NCBI GenBank assembly: GCA_026545225.1
Contig: CM048849.1
Span: forward strand, 14,205,541 to 14,269,540
Length of the DNA stretch: 64,000 nt
DNA from: Cornus controversa
Lineage: Eukaryota > Streptophyta > Magnoliopsida > Cornales > Cornaceae
Reading direction: 5' to 3'
A program made the position numbers and the translations under genes. The notes under the pieces were generated by a model. The model made no database searches. It saw only the letters and a list, made by a program, of their open reading frames with translations, and had not been told where the DNA came from. Positions 34,013 to 47,781 of the stretch are shown in pieces (the first letter of the stretch is position 1; every line of letters starts with the position of its first letter).

Positions 34013-37000
34013 TGTAATACCACAAAAATTTGGACGTCTATTATTTTAAAGAATTTGAACTTCTTTATATATATTTATTAATTCATGTGAAATGTCTTAT
34101 CTCTATATTTTATCATTTTATGTGAGTTGTTTTTCCTTTATATTCATTTTATCATTTTATGTGAATTGATAAGTTTGATGGTTATCATTTTATGTGGATT
34201 ATTTATGTTTTATAGATTCCAATTATTTCATGTGAATTTCTCTGTTTATATTTTTATCATTTTATGTGAAATGTTATTGATTATGTATTATTTGATTTAA
34301 ATCTTTTAAATGCTTTGGATTGGGTAAAGGAGGAATTAGGACTGAAATGGTTGGGCTAGGGTTATGCTTAAGTTGATGGTCCATGGTTATGGTTATATTA
34401 TTATTATTTTTAGTTTTTTTAGTTTTGAGAAAAAAAATTACAATAATAGAATAATAATAATTAAGACAAAAAGAAAATAAGAGACGAGGGTTTCTGCCGT
34501 TTGTTTTATGCATAGAAACCAAGAGAGTAAACGAAAGTGAGAAGAGAGTGAAGGAGCGATCGGGGGAACGAGTCTTGAATTGTTAAAGAGGCAAGTTCGA
34601 ACTCTTCTCTTCCCCTTTGAATCTATATACATATATATTATTTGTATATACTTGTTGCTAGAATATATGTATAATATATATATTAATTGTATAGACATGT
34701 TGCTAGAAATTTGTATGCATTTAATTACGAAATGAAATGATTTTGCATGCTAAAAATAATTCTGTGAATTAAACATGAAGATTTTGGAGTTTTGGTACTA
34801 TTTTAGGGTATTTTTGCATATGTATATACATGTATATATGACTGTATAGGCGGGTGTATATATATATATATATACGAACATGAAATTTGGGACTACTGTG
34901 TTTATCATTTTTGAAGGTTTTTGTTCCGATCAATAGGTAGATCTTGTTTTCTAGAACAATCCTTGAAAATTTGGTTGCGAACCGTTAGGTAGATTGATGG
35001 GAATTTGACTTTGAAATTTTAGATTTTCAAAACTTGAAATTGGGCGTTTTTTATTTAGGCCACAAGAGGGGTGAATTTGGTACAAATGCGTAGCTTAGAT
35101 CGAGACGAGTTCAATGGTATATTCATAAGCGCGATTCGGTGCCCGAAAGTGATCGAAAAATGGTCAGAAAGTTTGGCCACCATTGTTGAACGTGGGAGCT
35201 TCAGGTGAGGGAAGAAGAAAAGAAAAAAAAAAAAGAAACTCCCATGCGCACCGCTGGCACGTGGGAGCGCGTGCCACCGGCTCCAATGCCGACAAGTGAC
35301 CAGAAAAGAATTTTTGGGCCCCACTCACTGGGGCCCACCTCTAGGTCCGATATGGGCCCATTCCAAATTATTTTGGTATTTGTTTTGAATTTTTGAAACT
35401 TTTGGAAAAACATGAAAATTTGAAAAATTATTTTTTTAAAATACTTTTATTCTTCCAAAAATTCCCAAATTTTTATTGTAAATTCCTGGATGTTCAATGA
35501 ACTTGGGTTTAAATTTTCATGTTGAAATGAGCTCCCCTTATAGTTCAATTGATTTTTAAAGTGTCTAAAAGTTGGGTTTTTCATCTTCTATTATTTTTAA
35601 AAATACTTTTATAATTCCAAAAGTTCTAAAAATTTTATGTCAACTTTTTGGGGGTTCAAGCAGCTTGGGTTTTTTCATGTCGAAATGATTTCCCCTTGTA
35701 GTTCAATTGGTTTTTTAAAGTGTCTAAAAAGTGGGTTTTTCACTTTCTTTTATTTTAGAAAATACTTTTATAATTCTCAAATTTTTATTGTAACTTTCGG
35801 GAGGTTAAATACACTTGGGTTTAAAATTTTATCTTGAAATGGGCTTCCCTTGGTGTTTAATTAATTTTTAAAGTGTCTAAAAGTTGGGTTTTCACCTTCT
35901 TTTATTTTTTAAAAAAAGTATTTTAAAATTCCAGAAAATTCTAAAAAAATGCAGGTAACTTTATAGGATTAAAATGTACCTGGGATTTAAATTTCAAGTG
36001 AAAAGGAGTTTCCTTTGAGGTTGTATCGGTTGTATAAGTATGCTTCTGATTATGCTTTATTTTGTCTCTTATTAGAAAATATTTCTTTTAAATTTCTGAG
36101 AATATCAAAAAATTTCCAGGATATTTAAACGTGGTTTTAGGAACGTAATAGGTCGAGAACTTAAATTCGAGTTAGGTTTTAACTCCCTTGAAGGTTTCAA
36201 TAAACTGGAGGTTTAATTAGGTGGTTGCTTCTAAAATGGTGTATTGTGTTATTTGATTTACTTGAATGTATTTTCCTTTAAAGATATAAATGCCCATGAA
36301 ATACTTGATTATAGTTTACTTGTGAACGATTTGTCTTATGATGATAATTTCATATCGGATAATTTGAATTACTTTGTTTGTGCAAATTAAAAATCATAAT
36401 GCACCTTGTTTATTTTATGTTTCATATTGGAAATGTATCTATATATTATATTTGGCATGTTAAGATTGCCCGGCATGTCAGGATCGCCCATACCTAATAA
36501 GGTATCCATACATTTTATTTGGCATGTAAGGATTGTCCGACGAGTCAGGATCACCCATACCTAATAAGTTATCCATACATTTTATTTGGCATGTAAGGAT
36601 TGCCCGGGGTGTCAGGATCGCCCATACCTAATAAGGTATCTATACATTTTATTTGACATGTAAGGATTGCCTAGTGAGTCAGGATCGCCCATACCTAATA
36701 AGGTATCTATACATTATATTTGGCATGTCAGGATTGCCTATATTTAATAAAATGCATGTATATGTTTCTTTATTTTTGAACTTAAAGAATGTGTTCATTG
36801 TTGAATGATAAAGGTTTGTTGGGATAATGTATAAGATGGTTTTAATTTCTGAAAAGATGAACTAGGTAGGGAATGACCAGTATGTATATACCTATACCTA
36901 TTAAGGTATCAAAGGATAAAGTGGTGATATGTTAGGATTGCTTAAACTTGATATTATTTTATGTTATGTTTATTTCTGCTAAACTTAAGAAATGTGTTCA

Positions 37001-37601
37001 CTTTTGCATAATAAAGATTTGGGTGGAACATTAAGTAATGACTGTTGTTTTGGAAACATGAAATTGGATAAAATAATAACTTGTATGTTAAATCTATGGA
37101 TTTCATTTGTGTCCCTTATACTGAGGGTATGTATAATGTTTCTCTGATTGGGATGTAGTAAATAGAACTTGCTCATAGGTTTAACCCACTTTGTTGACAT
37201 TTTAGGTCCCAGACAGGTTCTACCGCGAGGATAGAGTTTTAGGGTTTGGTTGTAGGAGACATCTCATCTCATTAGTTATAGGGTAGGAACTTATCTTCTT
37301 CAAGAGTCAGGCTATGAACTTTTGAGACTTTGATTGTTAGTATTAAATTTTAGAATTAAAAACTTTTGTTCATTCTGGTTAAGGGGTCCTTGGATTATGG
37401 GACTTCCAAATTATATTACCAGGCATATAATTATTTATTTATTAGTTATTTCAATTCAGTGGGATTTTTTGTTCAGTTTTTAGAAATTATTTCATTTTGT
37501 CTTTTGTCTTCTATGCTTGTTGCTATTAGCTGTTAGTATCCCTCAAGTTTTGTGTATGAGACTGGCCACCTCATGTGCGAAATTTTTGTTGGGGTATTAC
37601 A
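34013..37601 (+). mobile_element. Tekay/Del-type long LTR (left)
   Basis: 3589 bp from TGTAATACCACAAAAAT to GGGGTATTACA, followed at once by a primer-site-like TTGGTATCAAAGCATTC (37603). It matches the LTR at 40965–44239 at roughly 95 % by eye, apart from one length difference, which suggests an insertion within the last few million years. Inside are runs of diverged blocks with AAAGTGTCTAAAAGTTGGGTTTT (about 35560–35900) and a 67-bp minisatellite (36445–36745). It has a purine-rich tract and an (AT)n run as well. No protein is encoded. Confidence 0.9.
36445..36745. repeat. 67-bp minisatellite in the Tekay-type LTR
   Basis: About four and a half copies of a unit with TATTTGGCATGTAAGGATTG, GTCAGGATCGCCCATACC and TAATAAGGTATC. 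The same array stands at the homologous place in the other LTR (43090–43385) with about the same copy number. Confidence 0.9.
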
Positions 37602-40600
37602 TTTGGTATCAAAGCATTCTAGGTTCAAGTATCCTCGGGTCTGTAGGGTCCGTCGTAGGGTATCTTCTGCGTTGCTTATTCTGATAAATAGAATCTAGGT
37701 ATAGGACTCGTAGTACTTCATACGTTTTAGTCTATTATTGGGGTGCTATTCAGATGCCACCCTATAGGAGGAGGAAGGCGAACCACAACTAGGGTTAGGA
37801 CAATGTTTAGAGTGGAAATGCTAAACTTCCTCCTGATTTGGCATCCACGATCGCTTAGGCTGTAGCTACAGGAATGGCAACTGCTCTTTAAAATCAACAG
37901 CCACCACAATAGCTACTGCAAATGGTGCATGTTGCATTACCAGTGGAACAGCCTAAAAGTTGGGAATGATTCAAAACTCTTTCACAAGAGGGAGTTCTTA
38001 GACTTACTGTAGAGGGACAGAATAATGGTAGGGTATGAGCAGGAGTAAAATAATTTATCTTTGTCTACACCTGAGGAGGTGAACAATGAAGAGAAGAAGG
38101 TGAGTTGTTTAGAGAATGGTTTGATTTAGCCTACTCAACAGATCATTGTGGGTAATCTAGCTTATTCCACTTATACTCAGGCGGCTAATGCTGCATTGCA
38201 GTACTATCAAATAAGGAGAAATTATAGGAAAGGATAGGGGAGAAACGAAATGATAGATACTCTATTAGCCAGATAGTGGAAAAGAAAAATAGAAATAGGA
38301 GGGCAATCTATTCAATAGATGAACTATGGGAGGGTCTACAATATCATGCTATATGATGAGCAAACTCCTCAGGCAATCGAGGGTAGGGTTTCGATAAAGG
38401 GTTACTTTGATCGTGTTCTTATTTGATACTGGGGCATCTCACTCTTTTGTGTATCAATTGTTTGTTAGGATATCGGGTATACTTACTCAGTCATGTAGTT
38501 CTCCACTTACTATAACTACACCATTGGGAGTTAGTACAGTATTACGGGAACACTATAGTCAAGTCACTATAGGTGTTGGCAATCTCAGGTTCTTGGCGGA
38601 CCTATTGGTCCTAGACATGAATTCATATAATGTCATACTCATGATGGATTGGTTATCGCATTATCATGCCCATGTCAATTGCCATAATTTGGCAATTCTT
38701 TATGTTATGCCGGATTAGGAGGTGTACTTGGTTATTATACCGCAATAAAATGAAGAGTCTAGAACTCACCGATTCTTTAATAGTGAGGAGTCTCCGGAGG
38801 GAAATACAGTTTCTATAGATCCTATTCTAGTGGTGCGAGACTTTCAGGATGTGTTTTAGAAAATTCTAGGACTACCACTAAGTCGTGAGATAGACTTTGT
38901 AATCTACATAGCTTTAGGCACCAGGCCTACTTATAGGTCAGAGGAGGATCATGCCAAACATCTTTATATCATTTGGCAGACACTGAGAGATAGCCAGTTG
39001 TATGCAAAGTTTAAGAAGTGTGATTCTTGGCAAAGGGAGGTGAAGTTCTTGGGTCATATAGTATCTGAGAAGGGATAGCGGTTGATCCAAACAAGGTGTC
39101 TACGGTATTGGAGTGGGGGCAACCTACCTCACCCACGGAGATTCGTAGTTTTCTGGGGATAGTTGGTTATTGTTGTAGGTTCATTCAAGATTTTTCCAAG
39201 ATTGCTAGCCCTCTCACCCATTTACCTAAAAAGGGTGTGTCTTTCATTTCCAATGATTCATGTTAGACGACATTTGATGAGTTAAAGAACATGTTGACAA
39301 TTGCACCTATTCTAACTACCCTTTAGAGTGCCTTTGAGTACTTGGTATATACTGATGCGTCATTGCAGAGTCTGGGATGTGTGTGAACTTTGCCTTCAGG
39401 ACCTGGTGACATTATCTCTTGTGAAAGACTTTTGTTCAGTGACCATAAGAGGTTGCAGTATATGTTCTCACAGGAAAAAAAATGTCGATGATTTAGCTGA
39501 TATTTTTGTAGTGTGTGTAGTGGTCACACTTACTATCATTTGAAGGGTAATTTTAGATCAGCTTACTGACCTGTAGTGCGTAGAGAAGGTGGCTGAGTTA
39601 AAATTTGGATATGTACCATTTTATATAGTGGGTACAGGTGGAGGAGGGCATGATGAGTAAGGCCTACAGTTCTCAATTTTCGGTACGCCTGGGAGGGGAT
39701 AAGATGTACCAAGACATGAATCAATAGTTTTGGTGGGCAGGCATGAAGAGGGACATAACTATAGTTGTCTCTAAGTGCAGCATTTTTTAGATGATCAAGA
39801 TTGATCACCAGAGACCGTCGGAGTCTTTGCAACCACTGCCTATACCGGAGTGGAAGTGAGAGAGCATCTCTATAGATTTCAATGTGCGAGTTCCCACCTC
39901 ACAGCAAAACCATGATATTATTTAGGTGATAGTGGATAGACCGACGAAATCAACACATTTCTTCCCGTACGCTCGAGTTACACCTTAAAGCAATATGTGA
40001 AGCTTTACAATTGCAGAAATAATGAAGCTTCATGGTGTGCCTTTGTCCATTATATCGGATAGAGATCCAAATTTTGTTTTAAGGATTTGGGAGAGCTTTC
40101 AGCAGGCAATGGGTATAGCTCTGTACCTCAGTACAACCAATTACCCTCAGACCGATGTTCAGACTGAGAGGGTTAATAAGATGCTGGAGGATATGTTGTG
40201 AGCATGTGTACTCGACTTCAAGGGCAATTGGGAGAGCTACTTGCCGCTGGTTGAGTTTACCTATAACAACAGTATCAAGAGACTGTTGGTCTGGCACCAT
40301 TTGAAGCTCTGTACAGACGACCCTATAGATCACCAGTTTGCTGGTTGGAAGTTGGAGAGAATAAGTTTTTGGGTCCTGAGTTCATTAAGGACGCGTCAAA
40401 AAAAGTTGTCCTTGTTAGAGACCATATGCAGACTACGCAGAACAGACAGGAGAGTTATGTTGACCGAAGAACTCGTGCAGTAGAGTTCAAGGTGGGGGAT
40501 CGGGTTCTACTCCAGGTTTCTCCCATGAATGGAGTTATGCAGTTTGGAAGGAAGGAGAAGCTAGCACCTCACTTTGTAGGTCCCTTTATGATTACCGACA

Positions 40601-40964
40601 GGGTTAGAGCGGTAGCGTATAGACTGGCGTTACCAGACACGATGCACAGGGTGCACAATATTTTTCATGTCTCTATGCTACGAAAGTTCCTTAGAGACAA
40701 GGATACTTACCAGCACATTGAGGTAGGAGAGATTGAGTTGTAGCTAGATGCAACATATGTGGAGCATCCTTATTATATTATTGACCATAGGGATCAAGTC
40801 CTTCATTCTAAGACCATTCCATTAGTTCGTTAGTGGAGCCACCATAACGAGGCAGAGTACACTTGGGAAATGGAGGATAAAATAAAAGCAAAGTATCTAG
40901 AACTTTTTCTTTCAGGTTTGACCTGAATTCTGAGGACAAAATTCCTCTTTTTAGGGGGGAAGAA
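37602..40964 (+). mobile_element. Tekay/Del-type Ty3 internal region (gag–pol remnants)
   Basis: Fossil. Parts in order: primer site (37603), a gag start (MPPYRRRKANHN at 37755), protease (FDTGASHSFV, with YNVILMMDWLSHYHAHVNC), reverse transcriptase pieces, RNase H (YTDAS), integrase (TKST/IVDRPTKS-like block and QTDVQTERVN-like block), the integrase C-terminus (RVHNIFHVSMLRKFLRDKD at about 40645), and a purine tract before 40965. The HNIFHVSMLRK pattern and the long LTRs place it in the chromovirus Tekay/Del group. At 3.4 kb it is shorter than usual for the group. It is broken many times. Confidence 0.85.
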
Positions 40965-43900
40965 TGTAATACCCCAAAAATTTGGACGTCTATTATTTTA
41001 AAGAATTTGAACTTCTTTATAAATATTTATTAATTCATGTGAAATGTCTTATCTCTATATTTTATCATTTTATGTGAGTTGTTTTCCCTTTGTATGCATT
41101 TTATCATTTCATGTGAATTGATAAGTTTGATGGTTATCATTTTATGTGGATTATTTATGTTTTATAGATTTCAATTATTTCATGTGAATTTCTCTGTTTA
41201 TATTTTTATCATTTTATGTGAATTGTTTATTGATTATGTATTGTTTGATTTAAATCTTTTAAATGCTTTGGATTGGGTTAGGGAGGAATCTGGGCTGAAA
41301 TGGTTGGGCTAGGGATATGCTTAAGTGGGCCAGGGTTATGGTTATATTATTATTTTTTTTTAGTTTTTTTAGTTTTTAGAAAAACAAAAACAATAATAGA
41401 ATAATAATAATTAAAACAAAAAGAAAATAAGAGACGAGGGTTTCTGCCGTTTGCTTTATGCATAGAAACCAAGAGAATAAACGAAAGAGAGAAGAGAGTG
41501 AAAGAGCGATCGGGGGAACGAGTCTTAAATCGTCAAAGAGGCAAGTTCAAACTCTTCTTTTCCCCTTTGAATCTATATACATATATATTATTTGTATATA
41601 TATGTTGCTGAAATATATGTATAATATATATATTAATTGTATAGACATGTTGCTAGAAATTTGTATGCATTTAATTACGAAATGAAATGATTTTGCAAGC
41701 TAAAAATAATTCTGTGAATTAAACATGAAGATTTTGGAGTTTTGGTACTATTTTAGGGTATTTTTGCATATGTATATACATGTATATATGACTGTATAGG
41801 TGGGTGTATATATATATATATATATATATATGTACGAACATGAAATTTGGGTCTACTGTGTTTATCATTTTTGAGGGATTTTGTTCCGGTCAATAGGTAG
41901 ATCTTGCTTCTTAGAACAATCCTTGAAAATTTGGTTGCGAACCGTTGGATAGCTTGACGGGAATTTGACTTTGAAATTTTAGATTTTCGAAACTTGAAAT
42001 TGGGCGTTTTTGATTTAGGCCACAAGAGGGGTGAATTTGGTACAAATGCGTAGCTTAGATCGAGACGAGTTCAATGGTATATTCATAACCACGATTCGGT
42101 GCCCAGAAGTGATCGAAAAATGGTCGAAAAGTTCAGCCACCATTGTTGAACGTGGGAGCTTCAGGTGAGGGAAGAAGGAAAGAAAAAAAAAAAAGAAACT
42201 CCCACGCACGCCGCCGGCACTTGGGAGCTTGTGCCGCGTGCCGCTTGCTTCGACATCGGCTGGTGATCGGAAAATAATTTTTGGGCCCCACTCACGGGGG
42301 CCCACCTCTGGGTCCGATATGGGCCCATTCCGAATTATTTTGGTATTTGTTTTGAATTTTTGAAACTTTTGGAAAAACTTGAAAATTTGAAAAATCATTT
42401 TTTTAAAATACTTTTATACTTCCAAAAATTCCCAAATTTTTATTGTAAGGTCCTGGATGTTTAAATTGTCATGTTGAAATGAGCTCCCCTTATAGTTCAA
42501 ATGATTTTTAAAGTGTCCAAAAGTTGGGTTTTTCATTTGCTTTTATTTTAAAAAATACTTTTATAATTCCAAAAATGCTAAAATTTTATGTCAATTTTCT
42601 AGGGGTTTAAGCAGCTTGGGTTTTAAATTTCATGTCGAAATGATTTCCCCTTATAGTTCAATTGATTTTTTAAAGTGTCTAAAAAGTGAGTTTTTCACTT
42701 TCTTTTATTTTAGAAAATACTTTTATAATTCTAAAAATTCCCAAATTTGTACTGTAACTTTTTGGAGGTTAAATACACTTGGGTTTAAAATTTTATCTCG
42801 AAATGAGCTTCCCTTGGTATTCAATTAATTTTTAAAGTGTCTAAAAGTTGGGTTTTCACCTTCTTTTTTTTTTTAGAAAAATATTTTAAAATTCCAAAAA
42901 ATTCTAAAAAAATGCAGGTAACTTTATAAGATTAAAATGCACCTGGGTTTTAAATTTTGAGTGAAAAGGAGTTTCCCTTAAGATTGCATCGATTGTATAA
43001 GTATGCCTCTGACTATGTTTGTGCAAATTAAAAATCATAATGAACCTTGTTTATTTTATGTTTCATATTGGGAATGTATTTATATATTATATTTGGCATG
43101 TCAGGATTGCCAGGCGTGTCAGGATCGCCTATACCGAATAAGGTATCCAGACATTTTATTTGGCCTGTAATGATTGCTCGGCGTGTCTGGATCGCCCATA
43201 CCTAATAAGGTATCTATATATTTTATTTGGCATATAAGGATTGCCTGGCGTGTCAGGATCGCCCATACCTAATAAGGTATCTATACATTTTATTTGGCAT
43301 GTAAGGATTGCCCGGAGTCTCAGGATCGCCGATACCTAATAAGGTATCTATACATTATATTTGGCATGTCAGGATTGCCTAGATTTAATAAAATGCAGAC
43401 ATATGTTTCTTTATTTTTGAACTTAAAGAATATGTTCATTGTTGAATGATAAAGGTTTGTTGGGACATTGTATAAGATGATTTTGATTTCTGAAAAGATG
43501 AACTAGGTAGGGAATGACTAGTATGTATATACCTATACCTATTAAGGTATCAAAGAATAAAGTGGTGACATGTTAGGATTGCTTAAACTTGATATTATTT
43601 TATATTATGTTTATTTCTGCTAAACTTAAGAAATGTGTTTACTTTTGCATAATAAGGATTTGGGTGGAACATTAAATAATGACTGTTGTTTTGGAAACAT
43701 GAAACTAGATAAAAGAATAACTTGTATGTTAAATCTATGGATTTCATTTGTGTCCCTTATACTGAGGGTATGTATAATGGTTCTCTGATTGGGATGTAGT
43801 AAATAGAACTTGCTCATAGGTTTAACCCACTTTGTTGACATTTTAGGTCCCAGACAGGTTCTACCGCGAGGATAGAGTTTTAGGGTTTGGTTGTAGCAGA

Positions 43901-44239
43901 CGTCTCATCTCATCAGTTACAGGGTAGGAACTTATCTTCTTCAAGAGTCAGACTATGAACTTTTGAGACTTTGATTGTTGGTGTTAAATTTTGGAATTAT
44001 AACTTTTGTTCATTCTGGTTAAGGGACCTTGGGTTTCGGGACTTCCAAATTGTATTAGCAGGCATATAATTATTTATTTATCGGTTATTTCAATTCAGTG
44101 GGATTTTTGATTTAGTGTTTAGAAATTATTTCATTCTGTCTTTTGTCTTCTATGCTTGTTGCTATCAGTTGGTAGTATCCTCAGGTTTTGTGTATGAGAC
44201 TGGCCACCTCATGCGCGGAATTTTTGTTGGGGTATTACA
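40965..44239 (+). mobile_element. Tekay/Del-type long LTR (right)
   Basis: 3275 bp from TGTAATACCCCAAAAAT to GGGGTATTACA. It pairs with the LTR at 34013–37601. The purine tract TTTAGGGGGGAAGAA precedes it. It carries the same minisatellite (43090–43385). Confidence 0.9.
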
Positions 44240-44616
44240 GCCACCGCTGTAATACCCACGACCAAAAACCACCTTCGACTGCCTCCTCGAACAGTCGTGA
44301 GCCACCCACTGTTCAAGCTATCACCGAACCCAACCAACATCAAACTAAATCAGCCTATATAGTCGAACCTAACACCCTAGTAGCTAACTCCAATGTCGAA
44401 GCACCACCATGGGCAGTTGTAACCACCTATTACCACTGTCAAAGCTCAACTCGTTGCTATTGGCCGACTGGAGAATTGATTTGGTCAACTGAAATGGTAT
44501 TTTCAGCCTACCAAAGCATTCTATTGGTCATTCGAAATGCCGAACTATTCAAGTGTTTTCTCTAAACACCCTTTGTCGAAACAACACCTTAAGCAACCAC
44601 CTCAACCCACGACCAC
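44240..44616. other. Short unassigned spacer between two LTRs
   Basis: This 377-bp stretch separates the Tekay-type right LTR from the Athila-type LTR. Its open frame (through TEPNQHQTK and VEAPPWAVV) has the Pro/Thr-rich look of retroelement linker sequence but no recognised domain. TGTAATACCC at 44248–44257 mirrors the LTR end just to its left. It probably is a scrap of an older element. Confidence 0.4.
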
Positions 44617-45980
44617 TGATGTGGCTAAACTCGGATTATATTGTAAGCTTAATTTTGCCCTTTTTATCAAAATATAATTTAACCACTCGCAAGAGCACGA
44701 ATCTTTGTAGATAAGGTTCTATATAGAGGGTATCGATCTCACGAGGACTAGTAGCAATTGTCTTATAGAAAGATTAATTCCACTTTAATCCTAAAAATAA
44801 AGTTTTGAATTTTTGTTTATGAAACTATTGCATTAATGTAATGACAATAAAAGTAAAGAGTTTAAAGTTGGGAGAGAGAACTAGGGTTGGTTTCCACCAC
44901 TAGCCATTCACATGTTCATAAGTGTAGCAAGCATGGGATTCATTAATTAAATGCCTAACAATGTCATTAGGCTTGTGACCTCAATGACATATCAAAAGAT
45001 CAATGTGTTTGTCCACCTATCATAATCCATCTTCAACAAGCATAACTCTTCAACCTAACTAACTACCTAATTACCCTACTCTCTAAGTGAACCTACATGC
45101 ATCCAAACTACCTTATCTTGGCATGGTTTATACAAACAAACACAACACATTCATTTAAACACCATTATCTAGCCATCATTTGCACTTCTTGTGGAATATG
45201 CAAATGTTGTGCACTCAAATGACAAAATCTACTCTAAGACAAGAATAAACTCCATATCAAATGAATATATAGAAGAAATGTATTAGTGTACATGATCACT
45301 AGGCTAAATAATCAACATTTAATTATAAATCCCCAAGTGCTACAAAAAGGAACAAGTTTACATGGCTAGGGGCTTCAACCACACCCTAGTAGAAGAGTTA
45401 GTTGCTCATGGTCGCCTTGCACTCTTCCATTGATGAAGGAGATGAAGCTTCTTGGTCTGGTTCAGCTTCTTCTTCTCTTCTCCCGAAAGTCTCTCTTTTG
45501 GTAATCTGATGTGTGTTGAGAGATATGTGACTTTTTGGTGCTTTAAGGCTTCCTTTTTCAACCTTGGGGTCCACCATATATATATATATATATATCAATA
45601 TATATGTCCCTTGTATCAAGAAGGTCCCCAAGGGTCTTGTTCAAGTCAGACAATCCCCCTAAGTTGTGCAAAAAGGGGGATTTTGTTGCAAGTGGGAGAG
45701 CAGGTGAGCAAGTGGGCAAGTGGATTCTACAGAATCTCGATCAATCGAAATGAGATCTCGATTAATCGAGATCAACATCTCGATTGATCGAGATGCCTTT
45801 GGCTGCATTTCTGATTTTTGTTATTCGGCTACAAATAGCCTCAAACTTTGCTCCTTTCACTACAAGACCTGCAATACCTCAAAAACACAAAAATACCGTA
45901 AACATATCTCGGTAATCATAAAAACGGAACTAACATATGCAATAAAGAGGGTTCAAATGCATAGAATTGAACACTTATCA
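44617..45980 (-). mobile_element. Athila-like element B, 3' LTR
   Basis: Read on the minus strand it starts TGATAAGTGTTCAATTC (45980) and ends near 44617 (GTTTAGCCACATCA). The purine tract GTTTGGGGGTGTG lies directly before its start. It is a diverged relative of the LTR at 50873–52379. About 190–240 bp in, it carries three TCGATYRATCGA palindromes (45738–45796). Its left end gives one boundary of element B; the 5' LTR lies beyond the window. Confidence 0.8.
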
Positions 45981-47781
45981 CACACCCCCAAACTTACATA
46001 TTGCTAGTCCCTTAGCAATGCAATATCACAAAAATAAAATTAACTATCTTATACAAAAGTTTAATCATGCTCAGTCATCAACTAGACAAAGGGCGATCAT
46101 CCGTTCATTTCACATTTAGCAAATGCAACAAGTATTACAGAACTATGTGGTCATTAGCAAAAATAAACTTTCACAAGCTACAAATAAACGACAGCCCCCA
46201 CATAATGGCCAGTCCAAACAAACATACCAATTCTGACCCCAAAATCCTCTTTGAAAAGTGAATATGCATTCTAACGCGTGGCTTTTGTCATATTTGGAGA
46301 AGAAAAAGAACAAATCTATTTTTAAGAGAAAAACTCATTGAAAACGCTTGACACAGCTGTTCATTATCACAAAACATTCATGATTGCTCATGTGCGGATG
46401 ACCGTGCAATGCTTAGCTCTTTTTGCTTTCTTACAAGCCCATGTAGCGGCATTGGGCCAATGACTCCCAAACCAATTGGTTTTAGGGCATTAGGTGAAGA
46501 AACACCCCTCAAACTTAATAACCGAGCTTACAAGGCGATGAGCTTAAGCAAGCCACCCGCTTATTATTGCTCAACCTTGCACACTTATACGCGAATACTC
46601 CCTACTTTAAGGCATAGAAATCTGGTTTATTGAGTGAGAAGGCTTATTGCATTTATTTTATAATGTTTTTTTTTTACAACAACCGGAAGAACTTAATCTT
46701 TAAGTTGTTTAGATAAAAATAGAAATTTACAAAATTCTCCATTAGACTTATACCCCACAATTTAAAACGCATGTGTGTGAATTTGTGCGGTTCAGGTCAA
46801 ATTTAGGGCAAGAACTATATGTACTCATATTTGGACAAAAATGTAGACCGTTCTAGCCTACTATATAACTTGCAAAAATGCAGGTATTTACAATGTTAAA
46901 GTTCTTAACTACCTGCTGCATTTACCTCGGACATTTATTCGAATGAACTTCCTTTAAAAAGTAAGACATCATAGCAAGCATGCAAAAATATCAAGAAAAC
47001 TGCTCTACAATGACACTCAATACTAAGACTGAACATTGATTGCATATGAAAGTGGTATAGCATACCACACCCCCAAACTTATATGCAACATTGTCCTCAA
47101 TGTTTGGACAAGAAGAACAAGGAAAGAAGTTACCGGGAGTGCAGAATGTGACAAAAATGGTATTCCACAGTAGCGGTCATCTTACAAATAAGAAAAACCT
47201 GCACAGAACACCAACTGGATACCACGAGCATTAAAAGGAACAAAAAGTATATGAAAAGAGCATAATAAAAGAATTATGCACAAATGGACAATGTCAAGAT
47301 CACTGCATATCTAAGGGTCTGAACTGGTGTTTCCCAATTGTCTAAGAGGTCTATGCGATAAGATATTGACTATCCAGGCATGCTAACGTATAGCATGCAA
47401 AGGGGTTGCCTTTCTTTATTACCGCCATACTGCGTTGAAGCAATCTCAACAGTATTGGGAATTTAAACCAAGCGGTAATAAACGAAAATCATCAACTGAA
47501 TCACATATAACAATTAGGCAAGTGGTACTACATACATAGTCAAAGTATAGAGAACGATATATTGACAGAAAGAAAAAATAAAGACAGGAAAGATAACACA
47601 TGGTATAACAGAAAAGATAAATGTATTCCATAAATATGAAAATGAGTTTAGTACACAGTGTACATGCATCTGGAATACTCATAAAAAAACTAAAAATGAA
47701 AGAAAACATGGCCAACATGGCCTATCAAACATAAAGAAAGAAAAATACAGAAAGTAAAGCATAAAAGACAAATAAAAGCAG

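Noticed and set aside
45452-45787. 111-codon plus-strand ORF
   Set aside because: Lies antisense within the LTR of element B; chance frame.
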